A stretch of DNA of 64,000 nt. It comes from Pseudisothecium myosuroides (Eukaryota > Streptophyta > Bryopsida > Hypnales > Lembophyllaceae). The notes below the pieces were generated by a model that saw only the letters and a list, made by a program, of their open reading frames with translations, was not told where the DNA came from and did no database searches. Numbering within the stretch: the stretch's first letter is position 1; the number at the start of each line of letters is the position of its first letter. Shown piece by piece: positions 1 to 10,490 of this stretch. Position numbers and translations under genes: made by a program. Location of the stretch: contig OX637290.1 of assembly GCA_951799445.1 (NCBI GenBank), positions 23,926,987-23,990,986 on the forward strand. The letters run 5' to 3'.

Positions 1-129
1 AAGCCCCTACCAATACTATTGAGTCTTTTTGTGTACTCTAAAGTATTATTTTGAGCCACAAGCTACACTTTATGCTAGAAAATGAAACTTCTACATTTTT
101 ATTTTTTTAAATTAGGAAGTGAATATGAA

Positions 130-598
130 AATTTTATTTCAAAAGTGGCTATTGTTGCCAACTAAGAGCAAAGCAGGAAGATCAAAATTAGAACTAAAAA
201 AACATTTTTAATTCAACATAAATTCAACCTGAATATAGCACACTTTAGGCCAATGTAAAACACACTTACAGCATGTTTTTGGAAACCCTCTCTTGAAATG
301 GTGTATTTGTATTAGAAGAGCTAGCCAACCAAATCTAATGACATAATTCTTCAAAAAAGGTACCCGATAGTACTAAATCCACCAAAACCACATGTATGAC
401 ATGTATGCAAAATTCAATCTCACCTATTGAATTAATTTTTTTTAAATTGAAATAATTCAAGTGCATTTTGTATTGTTTTAGGAAGCTTGATTTTGAATTT
501 CATATTCATTCAATCATTTTGCAGTACTTATAGTACAAAACAACTTCTGCATTGAACATCTGAGGAAAAATAGAATAGGCGTTTCTTGCAATCACCCA
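130..598. repeat. Dispersed AT-rich repeat, copy 1
   Basis: This stretch is repeated with moderate divergence at 25130-25830. Shared landmarks include the early GTTGCCAACTAA, the central GGAAACCC..CTTGAAATGGTGTATTTG and the terminal GTTTCTTGCAATCACCC. No coding capacity is visible. The second copy carries a 243-bp insertion that this copy lacks, so copy 1 acts as the empty-site reference. The terminal motif is shared with several other repeats in the window, which suggests a transposon end. Confidence 0.7.
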
Positions 599-2086
599 TT
601 CTAATAATGGCGCTTTGAAAAGTGGGATTTTCAAATTTTTTTATTAGAGGACCGTTGGCCAATCATTCCGACAACTTCTCACATTGTCTATGTTTTTTTT
701 TGTTTTTCTTATGTCATTTCTGCATTGGCTTATCTACATCGTTGCCTTAGCTTTGCCTAAGCAATTATCCTCATTGGTGCCGGCTCTGCGTGGCCGGGAG
801 CTAGTTAGAACCACCTACGAGTTGCTCAAGAGCCACCTAATAACCACTCATGAGCCACCAGGAGCCGAGTCCACCCACTCTAGTCCAAAAACTATAGTAC
901 ATAATGGCTACACAAAAATTCATAGGCTATGAAGAAATTCATTGTTATGGACATTCTCAAAAAATATAGGCCCTTCCTCCCACATCATACCATGAAGATC
1001 ATTTTGGAATGGAGGGAGTATATATTGTAATACCTCCCCTTTTCACACAAAATTTTGAGGATGAATAGTTGCACTTCTATCCTACATAGAAGGATTCTCT
1101 ATCATTCATCGGTTGAAAACGGCTGTGGAGTTCTTTTAAGGTTAAGGGTTAAGAAAAAGGAAATAAAAGATTTTTTTTAAAATTTGCAATTAAAGTAGCA
1201 AGAGTATGGACCCACAAACTGAAAGTACTTGCAAGTAACTAGCAATATCTAAATTGGCTAAAATTAGCTAAATTTCTACCAAAAAAATCCTAGCGCTACT
1301 ATTACATTGTAAAAAAGGGCCTTCTATGGAGACATTTTATCCAAAACTGCAACAACCAATAGAATTTGATAGCCAGTTTGCAACTTCCTCTACATTGGGA
1401 TTAGCATCTATTTAGTCAATTTTGTGTTATGTATTAGATAACCAACGAGCCGCGGTAGCGGCGAGTAGGTTATCATACATAACCGGTTGTTCACTTTTTA
1501 ATTTCAACCTTTGATCTTTGTGATCCAAGGGTGTAAGATGCAAATTGAAAGGAGAGAAGGTTATGAGTTGCAACTTGTGAAGGCGATGGTGACAGGCAGC
1601 GAATGGCACTGTTGAAAACTCAACAACCGGTTATGGTATTCCCAATAATCCTTCACAACTTACAAAATCCTTTTTTCTACTTTTTCCTTTGATACACTTA
1701 CTCTCAAGGTAGCCCAAGTTGATGCATGTCCGTCTGGAAGGTAGCATATTGCACTAAATTCCATTAATTAGTTCTGGGATCACTGAAGTAAACTTCTCTC
1801 TAATTTTAGATTATCTTCAGTCTAATTTTAGTTTCAAATTGCCAGGAGATGCCAGGTTGGACTAAGATCTCGGTTTCAAGAGCATCCGGTTCGTGTTTTG
1901 TTTCTGTTTTTTCGATTGTCGCACCGAAGTCACCGTTGGGAATTCAGCTGAATTCAATGAAATTAGGTTTCGGGTGAGGTCTCAATCTTGGAATCGGTGG
2001 AGGTTTTGCAGCATAGCTGGAGAAATTGAAGTTTTGAACGGGAAATTGGCTTTGGAGTGCCGCTGATTGTGGCGGTAGCCGGAGCT
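599..2086. other. Intergenic DNA and probable 5' UTR of the DUF1664 gene
   Basis: No convincing gene is seen; the short ORFs have no family features. A 16-bp inverted pair containing AACCGGTTGTT (about 1477-1493 and 1620-1636) may mark a small foldback element. About 1030-1110 recurs inverted near 29330-29430. The last 200 bases are richer in GC and are probably the promoter and leader of the gene starting at 2087. Confidence 0.45.
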
Positions 2087-3733
2087 ATGTCGAATCTGGG
2101 ATATACCAAGCTTATTGTTCTGGTTGGGTCGGGGTTTGCTGGATCGGTGCTGATTACGAAAAACAAGCTCGGTGAATTTCTTGGAGATCTTTCCAAGGTA
2201 TTTCTAATTGCAATTCTAAATTCTACGATGCGTCTGTTTTAACGAAACTTGGTTTGTAAGTTTATTGGGTACCGGGAGAACGAATCCTGCACAACGAAGT
2301 CACTTGGAACAGTAGTAATTGAGTTTCGCAATCTTCGTTGAATTGAATTACGCAATCTTCTTTAAGAATAACAAGCTCGGTGAACTTCTTGGAGAGCTTT
2401 CGAACTTGTGTCTGATACCAATTCTCGGTTCTACGCTGTGCCTATTGCGACATTACAAGAAATCTACGATGTTAGGGGATTTAGGGTTTGGGTAGCCATC
2501 AATTTCGTTTGTCTTGAGGATTCGCGCAAACCGGGAAATCATATTAGCGCAGGCAGCGCAAGACCAAGCATACGGTGACTTGGGCCAAGAAACCCAAATT
2601 GTTGTCATGTATTTCCAGCAGTTTTGAGTATGCTATTAGCGGACGTTCTTTTGTCCAAATACATAATATGTACTTTGACCCCATCTGAATTCTGTTCTTT
2701 TCACAATTTGACCAAACGAATTGGTCTTCTTAAAACCATGAATCCTTGGTCTTATAGGGTTAGTGTACCCAATGAATAGAATCGGGTGTAGAGCTGACCT
2801 CAGGTTGGTAATTTCATTTTTGGGTTGATGAACTTTGCGTTGACGTGCTCTTCTTAGGTTTTTTCGAAGCATTTCAAAGAAGGTGAGAAAGGAGAAGGGG
2901 GAGGAAGTGAAGCAGCTCTGATTTCACAGGTGAAGCGACTGACACAAGAACTTCGTTTGTTTGCATCGTCACCCCTGGCCGTCGTTCAAGGTGGTTCTGG
3001 CTCAGGAGTGTCGATCACAACATTCTTCTTGCCAGCTGCTGTTCTGGGAGCTCTAAGTTACGGTGGGATGAAGTGGCGAGGCTACGCATTCACAGACGTT
3101 ATGTATGTCACGAGAAAGGGCATGAATGATGCTGTGGCATCGATGGGCAAGCAGCTGGAGAATGTCTCTGCAGGTCTTTCGTCAACGAGAAAGCATATGA
3201 ATCAAAGAATGGATACGGTGAACACTAAGTTGGATGATAGCATGGTCATTACGGGGTTGATTAAGGATCAGGTGGAAGACGTGAAAGGCATAGTTGGAAG
3301 AAGTAGTCATGAGATCGAGAACGTAAATATGAAACTAGAAGGGTTAGGGTTGAAGATCGAAGAGGTTCGGGATAGCCAGAACTTCGCTAATCAAGGGATT
3401 TCCCTCTTAATTGAGTGGGTGCATCGTCTCAACGTCGCTGGTCCTAACCAACATGCAGAGCTTGCACCGGGCTTCAAATCATGGTACCAGAAAGCTATCA
3501 CCTTGGAAAAAACTTCGAAATTTGGTGGTGCTTTTACTTCCCCGGGCTTGAAGCAGCTGTTTTTAGATGGCTTGGAACCTCAGCCGGTGAACTTTTTGGA
3601 AATGGCACCTGCCGCTGAGTCGAGGCCACCTGGTTTGAATTTGCCGAGCCCTGGCGTTTCAAGGACGTTGTCTACATCTGTGTTATCGAGGTCAGATCTC
3701 CGGCGTGGCCTTTCTGGCCCGGGAGGCTTTTGA
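2087..3733 (+). CDS. DUF1664 family coiled-coil membrane protein
   Basis: Two exons, 2087-2197 and 2858-3733, join in phase 0 and give 328 residues. The gene resembles plant DUF1664 proteins, whose function is not established. An N-terminal hydrophobic stretch (residues about 9-23) is followed by a glycine-rich linker and by VKRLTQELR. A second hydrophobic segment rich in alanine and glycine lies near residues 90-107, then the family block FTDVMYVT, then a long predicted coiled coil to about residue 190. The C-terminus is rich in proline and serine. The start is the first ATG in frame; a GTG 30 bases upstream also reads in frame but is not expected in a plant. Exon 2 reads straight through from 2858, so no separate exon is needed for the linker. 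The intron contains a decayed copy of the end of exon 1. Confidence 0.85.
2366..2450 (+). repeat. Partial duplication of exon 1 inside intron 1 of the DUF1664 gene
   Basis: The bases around AACAAGCTCGGTGAA..CTTGGAGA at about 2371-2405 match the end of exon 1 (2161-2193), and similarity continues into the flanking intron. The copy still encodes NKLGELLGELS. It lacks the GT donor that follows the original exon, so it is probably a decayed duplicate and not an alternative exon. Confidence 0.7.
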
Positions 3734-4439
3734 TATTTTTCTGAGTGTTGATTTTCTGATTCATCACTTCTGAGGGAATGTAAAATCTTATATTCTAGAT
3801 TAGCTCATTTTTTGAAAGTAAAGCATAGTGGAATTTTTTTAGCCAGGTGATATGGAAGAGTTTATTACAGGCCTAAGGCCCTTTCTGGCTATAGGTCTTG
3901 ATACAGATGCAGTGTTGGAATCTCTGATTACGAGAGGTCTAATGACTGACTGACCCGTTACAGCGGACTGGTGAATGTTTTTTTTCTAAGCGGTATGTTT
4001 CGAAGGGGTTCAATTTAGATGGGTGTGACTGCCATTCTGCCAGCAGGAGTTTTGATCTGTCCGTATGAGACTTCTATGCTCATAGAGTCTTGGGTTGTAA
4101 CGGACTTGCGAGAATTTTATGTTGCAGTTAGTGAAGCTGCATGAGACTCTAAGTGAGGCGCTGATGCAGAAAGAGCTGTTTCGGTTTGTGGAATGGATTG
4201 AAAGTGCTTTTTGAAAGGTTGTCCCATGCTTGGTTTGGGTGTGAGTTGTGTGTTTTCCAAAAAAAAGAAGTTCCACTAGGTTTCTAGTATGCTTTCTAGA
4301 ACAATTTCACCATTAGAATTAGTGTGTTTCAATTACATCTTAGAGCCACTAACAATTTAGTCTTTCCTTCAATTTCATACCTGCTATTGCTTATCAATTT
4401 CTAAAAGAATAAAAGTTGTTTTGAAGTTGTTTTTGTAGA
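3734..4439. other. 3' flank of the DUF1664 gene, no further gene seen
   Basis: Probable 3' UTR and downstream sequence. AT-rich stretches near 3780-3840 could hold polyadenylation signals. Nothing else was recognised. Confidence 0.4.
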
Positions 4440-4800
4440 TTCTCAACTCAATTTGTCAATATTAAAAATAAAAAAATTCATTATCAGTAGTGCAAAAAAA
4501 TTCAGTTCAAAGATTCAAAGTCTTATTATCAAGTCACACAAATGCAAACAAACTTGTTTTCTTCACTTTAAATGCAAATTTCTTGCACTCCATGAGGCTG
4601 CAGCGAGGGCTGAAGTTTCTAAAATTTCTTCCTCACATTCTCTACAATAGTAAAAGATCCTATGATTAAATATGTGTAAAAGACAATTTTTAAAGATTTT
4701 TACTCTTTACAATAGAAATGACAATTTTGAGTGTATTCTGATGAAAATATAGCCTTAAAACCCTTAAGACTTAAAGTGACTCAAAGTATGTAAATTTGAG
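4440..4800. repeat. Relic related to the TTAA-flanked MITE family
   Basis: This block matches 6845-7180, the right part of the complete element at 6256-7184. Shared text includes CTCTCAACTCAATT, CACTTTAAATGCAAAT and GATCCTAT followed by a T-rich tract. It lacks a clear left end. About 43 bases at its right end recur inverted at about 5430-5480. Confidence 0.55.
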
Positions 4801-4991
4801 TAAAAGTAATGGGAATAGGCACCTCCACCTTACAATTAGTAACCTGGTTTAGTGATGGTCAAGTTCATCAATAAATATAAATGACAAATTCTACGTGACA
4901 AAAAAGGAATTGTTTTTTCAAATCACTATGACAAGCATTCAATACACCTTTTGATAACACTTTATTTTCATTTTCACTTGTATTTCAAATG

Positions 4992-5260
4992 CAAGACGCT
5001 AAATCCTCCATGGAAAGTGGGATCAGTAGGAAGAATTTTGTGTTCTCCAGGGTAAATGTAAAAAAAAAGCCCCCTAATTTGAGCCGTGTCTAGGGTAAGT
5101 TCTTGACCAAACCTAGCTAATTTGGGGTCTCTGATTGCAAATATGAATTCAAAATTTGCAAATTTTTATCATGTGTGGGAAATTAAAAAAAATTGCGTTT
5201 TCCCCAAGGGGTAAATTTGGTCCGCAGGGCCTACTTTAAATGGAGGATTTAGCGTCCTCC
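4992..5260. mobile_element. Mutator-type MITE with 10-bp target duplication
   Basis: Inverted ends GACGCTAAATCCTCCAT and ATGGAGGATTTAGCGTC lie close to a 10-bp direct repeat, ATTTCAAATG, at 4982-4991 and 5261-5270. Target duplications of 9-11 bp are typical of Mutator-like elements. No ORF is present, so this is non-autonomous. It is inserted in a larger AT-rich segment bounded by short inverted repeats. Confidence 0.8.
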
Positions 5261-5894
5261 ATTTCAAATGACAAAAATTAAAATATTCTAAATTGAAAAA
5301 AAAGAAGGTAAACTAAAATAATTATTTGTCTTAGGTGAAACTAGGTTGACCATCATCCATGGTACTGTAGTTCCAAACCTGGGTCATATTCCAAGTAGAC
5401 CTTCAGTTGGTAAACTACACTTATCCACTGAAGTCTTAAGGGTTTTAAGGTTATATTTTCATGAGAATACACTCAATTCAGCATACTTTGAGGTGGAATC
5501 AACACATGAAATCATTCTAAATACATTGGCAATTGAAAATAATGAATTTTAAAAAAATTAATAATTTTTTTGAATATGTATGAATATGCTATGAATTTGT
5601 GAAGTTCAAATACATGGTTTACCCCAAATTGGGTTTTGCATTCGTGTAAATTAATTGTACATTTTGGACTTCTTATATCTACATATTTTCAAAATTGGTT
5701 TAGAATACAATGTTGGAAACGGTGCCTTTACTATGTTGCCAATCTGTTCAATATACTCCTTTTGGTAACAACATGTAACTATCATGAACACAAATTGATT
5801 AACTTAATTCCTTTCGTTGATTGATTTGAGCTTGCAAATTTGTATCCCTCCGAGTGCATAACATTACTAAAATCCAAATCCCTCAATGATTATA

Positions 5895-6079
5895 CAGTAG
5901 AACCTCTCTAAGTTGATCCCCTGTAAGTTAATAAAACGTTGTCAGGAAGTATTGATTGTCGGTCCCAACTTAACAATATGAACCACATACGAACATGATG
6001 ACCCTCCCCAATGTAATAACCTCTCTAACTCAATGTGTCAGACCGGTCCCAACTCTATCAACTTAGAGAGGTTCTACTG
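5895..6079. mobile_element. pogo/Emigrant-type MITE, copy 1
   Basis: 185 bp with inverted ends CAGTAGAACCTCTCTAAGTTGAT and its complement, flanked by TA on both sides (5893-5894 and 6080-6081). The terminus is close to the known Emigrant/Lemi1 terminus CAGTAAAACCTCTATAA, and TA duplication fits the Tc1/mariner/pogo superfamily. There is no coding capacity. Confidence 0.9.
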
Positions 6080-6255
6080 TAGTACTCATGGGTGATGTTT
6101 TATACAAGTAACTTCTCATTCATCCCAAGTAATCCTTCAAAAAATATTCTTCTTCTATGACCAATGATGAAATTGTGATAAATAATATATTATTTTGTAC
6201 AAAGAAAAAATATCCAAAAATTCATATAAAGATTTTGGCTTAAATTAACTAAGAA

Positions 6256-7184
6256 TTAATCCCTAAAGGACTGTTGTTCCTTTGGTGGACAAATGCGATT
6301 TTGGGCAGGTACTTACGGGCTAAATTTTTGTTGTGATTGTTTGAATTGTTTTTTGAAGATAGACAAACTGATAAGCTTTGTGGGAATATCATTTTTTCAC
6401 AATCGGTGCCCGGGAACAACAATTATGACCAAATAAGCTCAAAACAAGGGACGGGGGGCAACCCGAGCAGCAAAAACAAATTTGCAAAAATTTGAATTAT
6501 TTTTTTAAATATTTTTTCTCATAGATTATATTTTTGTCTATCTAGAAAACTTTGATTCATTTCATTTGGATTTGTTATGAGAAAGTTATAGACATTCTTG
6601 TTTTGGGGGCAATTAGAGCATCTTCTTGAAAAAAATAACTTGTAGGATTCATTCTAAATGCAATTTTTCAAATTTCTCAAAAAAAATTTGCATGGTTTAG
6701 TTTACTTGCTAGAACAATCTCACCATTGGGATTAGTGCATTTTAATTCTATTTAAAATATATGAATATTTTAGATTTTCCTTCTATCTTGTACCTACTTC
6801 TACTTAATAATTTTTTTAAGAATGATAATTAAGCTTTTTTGAATTTCTTTTTCTTTCCCTAGACTCTCAACTCAATTCTCCACTATAAAGATTTAAAGCT
6901 CAAAACGCTGTAGTGCAAAAATTTTAAGTTAAAAATGTTCAAATTCAAAAAATTTGTCTCGCAAAGTGTTGAAAAACTTGTTTTTTCCACTTTAAATGCA
7001 AATATCTTGCAATCTGTGAGGTCAAAAATTTTGAAATTTTTCCCACACTTTTTTATACTAGTCAAGTGTAAGATCCTATAGTTAGATGTGAATTTTTTTT
7101 TTTTTTTTTTTTACTCTTTGCTATAGAAATGGCAGTTTTCAGTGTTTTTTGGTAGAGAAAAGGCCTCGGTCCTTTCAGGGTTAA
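6256..7184. mobile_element. Complete TTAA-flanked (piggyBac-type) MITE, element A
   Basis: The element is bounded by TTAA at 6256-6259 and at 7181-7184. Its ends are TCCCTAAAGGAC on the left and GGTCCTTTCAGGG on the right, an imperfect inverted pair. TTAA duplication and ends starting with CCC are the hallmark of piggyBac transposons. The interior is AT-rich and non-coding, with a T tract near 7088-7111. The left half recurs at 53131-53560 and the right half at 4440-4800. Its length of about 921 bp inside the TTAAs is close to that of elements B and E. Confidence 0.8.
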
Positions 7185-7739
7185 TCTACAAAGGTTTGTG
7201 GATCTCAAAAGTGAATGGGCCTTAGCCAACCTTCATTAAAACTTTCAAAATAACCATTTTAGATATTTGATTTAAACTAAGAAAATGAAGCTTGATAGGT
7301 TTGTTTTTTATTCCATCTTAAAATTTTGAAAAATTCCAAAAACTCAAAGAATTCTTGAAAATGCAAGCTCTATATGTTAAAATCTAAATTATATATTATC
7401 AGTGTATGCATTTCATTCATATTTTCTTCTTTTTGAATGTTTTTTTAATATTTAAATTATAAAATATATATTTTTTTACCTTTTTTATTTTTGATAAAAT
7501 TTCAAATTATTTTAACATATACTAAGGTACAATGTGCCATAGCCATAGTCAAAATAAAAGTAAAAATAAATAAATAATAATTAAATAATTAAAAATAATT
7601 AAAAAATAACTCAAAAATCCATAAGTTTCCCATCGCACCCTACGTGAAGGTCAGATTTGGCAAAAATTAAGTCATTTTGGTAAAAAAGTGCCACATGTCT
7701 CATGCTAACATTCTTGTGTCGGTCTGCACCTTTTCCCAG
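7185..7739. other. AT-rich DNA, no gene seen
   Basis: Very AT-rich sequence with simple runs around 7440-7610. It ends at a good splice-acceptor-like site, TTTTCCCAG, which precedes the first recognisable TBL exon. Upstream exons of that gene were not found. Confidence 0.4.
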
Positions 7740-9017
7740 GCCAGTGGTGGTACAAGAGGGCTGCGTATTTCGAGAAAAAGAAAGCTTTAGGTTGCCATGG
7801 ATGTCCCTCGTGTGAAAAGCAACCACGGTTCCATAAACATTACAGCAAAGCAACAAGGAACGTTCTCATGGGGAGTTTGAAAATTCCGGGATTCAACAGC
7901 ACCACTGTCCAAAGGAGGCTGTAAAACGGAGCAGGCATTAAAATGGAACATGACTCAGAGGTACATTTTGCTTTCTTCAATATCCCACCTATGCACATTT
8001 CAGGAGGTGGTCCATTTTGATGACCACAAATGACCACTTTTTTCCAACTTCAAAAATTTGTAACTAATTCCACAAAGGTCCAAAAAATATGAAACGACTT
8101 GGGTTAGATTTCAATTCCACTTGTCTTTCAAGGAAAATTTACTGAAAAATATTTCAAGATGTTTTACCTCCCCAAAATTCAGTTTCAGCGCTTAGATGCT
8201 CCATTTCTGGACCTCCTACCTTACTGGTCATTCAGTCCTGAGCATTGTGAAAACGGAGCTTGGGATACGGGTGGAGCATGCATTCGTACCGCCCCTGGGT
8301 CTCCCGATGAGCTACGACACGACCACATTGTACGACATTCAGAAGAAACAGTTTAAGAACGTTACAGGTCTGCTCTCTCCAATCCTCCTAGACTCTGCAA
8401 CAACATTCCCTTTTATGTCTCTAAAATCTTAAGACAAAGGGTATAACTTGATTACAAGGATTTAAAATTTCTTAAACATCTGTTCAAGTATTACTTTTAT
8501 GTCACTTTATGTCGCCATTCCAAGAAAGCTTTGAATTTGCATTCAGTATCCACATTTAACGCATGACCATTTGAGAGGCCATGAGAATAAAATTATTTTT
8601 TGTCACATCATTGATTACAGATGAGATTGGTAAGGACCGGCGCAAGCTGCTGGGCATTACGGAGCTTGTACAGAGTCGAGCAGATGCGCATCCTAACAAG
8701 TACCGGTCAGACGAGCAAAAGAAATCGGACAAAGGCACCAACAGGACCGTCTCAAATGACTGCCTTCACTGGTGCCTCCCGGGCCCTATTGATACAGTAG
8801 AACCTCTCTAAGCTGATCGGTCCTGAACCGATTTGAAGATTGATTTATAGAAGTTTATTGACTTAGAGAGGGTCATTTTTAGTCACAGCCTTTATTATGT
8901 GGCCCAATCTGGGACCGGTCTGACATGATTAGTTTACAGAGGTTTATCAACTTAGAGAGGATCAACTTAGAGAGGTTCTACTGTACATGGAATGACCTTT
9001 TGCACTCTGTCATGTGA
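7740..9017 (+). pseudogene. TBL/PMR5-family (polysaccharide O-acetyltransferase) gene relic
   Basis: Three coding blocks resemble the C-terminal half of trichome-birefringence-like proteins, which acetylate cell-wall polysaccharides in the Golgi. Block 1 (7740-7920) begins QWWYKRAAYFEKKK after an acceptor. Block 2 (about 8190-8366) has SFSPEHCENGAWDTGG and, one frame over, LYDIQKKQFKNVT, so a frameshift lies between them near 8310-8330. Block 3 (8618-8794) follows the acceptor TTGATTACAG in matching phase and has RADAHPNKY and NDCLHWCLPGPIDT. A MITE (8795-8983) then splits the exon. After it the frame resumes as WNDLLHSVM and stop, the expected DxWN-type end. The N-terminal half, including the GDS region, was not found. 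The frameshift and insertion argue for a pseudogene. Confidence 0.8.
8795..8983. mobile_element. pogo/Emigrant-type MITE, copy 2, inside a TBL exon
   Basis: 189 bp with the same CAGTAGAACCTCTCTAAG termini as copy 1, flanked by TA at 8793-8794 and 8984-8985. It splits the codons of the TBL relic at GATA/CATGG. With one TA and the MITE removed the reading becomes PIDTWNDLL, which fits the family. Confidence 0.95.
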
Positions 9018-9911
9018 TCTTCAAGTCAGCTGGGGAAGCTAACTTACAAAGGAAGTGCAGGATTGCACCCAATGGAAGGAAAAACAAAATTCATCTTGGC
9101 AAGTCCCAGGTGTCTTTTCGACCATTTTGCCAAGTCCTGTGTTTGAGGCAAACCGTGACACTTTCTCTTTGACTTGTCAGTAAGAGGATTGTAACATGTA
9201 ATCCTTCTTGTTCTAAGCACTTTGATTGACCCCTAAATAGTATAGATCTGAAACATTCTTGATTGAGAGAAATTATTGACTTGCCATTACGTCTGATGAT
9301 GCTGTCAAGCAGTTTCTAATCGTAGGAGAATCATCTCTGACTAAATGTTTTCAGAATTTCATCAGAATGTTTTCGTGGAGTTTTATATCCATTTGGCTCT
9401 TATGAGAAAAGCTGAGGAGGATTGGAATGGTAGAGGACACATGATCATTTTGAGAATTTGAACTAGCTTCGTGAACAAGCAGTTTCAGTTTCAGTGTTGT
9501 AGTGGAGTTGAAGATGGACTGGCTTAGTTGAAATCATGGAGGGAATCAATGGTCAAGAATAGAGGATTGGTATGCTCATTCTGGATGATGTTGAACTGGA
9601 AGATTTATTATTCTTGACAGGCATGTGAAATATTGTAACAGAGGAGTTGTCTTTGAATCTAACAGCTTTTCTTCCATATTTTTCCTTTGACCAAACTGGT
9701 TTTTGTTACACTCAGATGAAAGTAAATTCTTTTGCAAATTTTCCAAGTTGATTTTGAGTAGCGTGCTGCTTCGGTACTATAGTAAACGAGATTATCAAAG
9801 GAGATTATCAGATCAATGTCGCCGCAGTGCATCCTTTTCAAGGAGCCATTGTTACGGAAGGGAAGCCTTTTTGAAACATTGTGGTAGGCGACCACTGCAG
9901 GACGGCCAGCA
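9018..9911. other. Unassigned sequence downstream of the TBL relic
   Basis: Moderate GC at first, possibly 3' UTR of the ancestral TBL gene. The short ORFs around 9659-9915 on both strands show no family features. No RNA gene or repeat was recognised. Confidence 0.35.
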
Positions 9912-10303
9912 TTAACCCCTGAAGGAAAAAGCTGCGTTTTTGGGCAACATATCAATTTTGGGCAGCTCACTAGCTCACTATGAATGGAGTATTTATTTAT
10001 TTTCTTTGCACAACATGTGTCCGAGGAGTACATTTAAGGCTCAACAATTTTCATAACTTTTGACTAAATAGTTAAAAACAGTTATTGTATAATATGTAAT
10101 TTTCATTGAACTTTGGACAGCCTGGGCAACTCAAAAAACTTCTTTAAAAATTACTTTAAAAAAATAAAAAAAATAGAAATTGGTTCTTTAGATTTATATA
10201 TACTTGGAAAGCTTTGAATCATTCAATTTTGACTAATGAGATGAAAGTTATGAGGAGTTTTAGTTTGCAGGTAGGTATGGAGTCTCTAAAAAACATATCA
10301 TTA
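9912..10303. mobile_element. Truncated TTAA-type MITE, element D
   Basis: The left end TTAA followed by CCCCTGAAGG (from 9912) matches the ends of the other TTAA elements. The interior matches 54060-54400, for example GGGCAACAT..ATTTTGGGCAGCTCACT, CACAACATGTG and TTTTCATAACTTTTGACTA. Similarity stops where the third Emigrant-type MITE begins, so the right end is missing. Confidence 0.7.
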
Positions 10304-10490
10304 CAATAGAACTTCTATAAAGAGTTGGGCTAGGAATAGACTGACACATCACATTAGAAAAGTTAATTACATTAGGAAAAGTCATTTGCATTCATGACGT
10401 TTGTATGCAAGTTAGTCTGGGACCGGCAATCAATATTACTTTAGAAAGGTTTATTACTTTAAAGAGGGTTGCTTGTTAAAAGTTCTACTG
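10304..10490. mobile_element. pogo/Emigrant-type MITE, copy 3
   Basis: 187 bp with termini CAATAGAACTTCTATAA and AGTTCTACTG, flanked by TA at 10302-10303 and 10491-10492. The internal sequence has diverged from the other two copies, so this insertion is probably older or belongs to a subfamily. Confidence 0.8.

Noticed and set aside
2882..2930. An intron between 2882 and 2930 in the DUF1664 gene
   Set aside because: GT and AG are present, but reading through keeps frame and gives a family-like glycine-rich linker; a 25-base exon would break the phase.
7611..8037. Minus ORFs of 81 and 65 codons
   Set aside because: The plus strand encodes TBL-family sequence here, so these are shadows.
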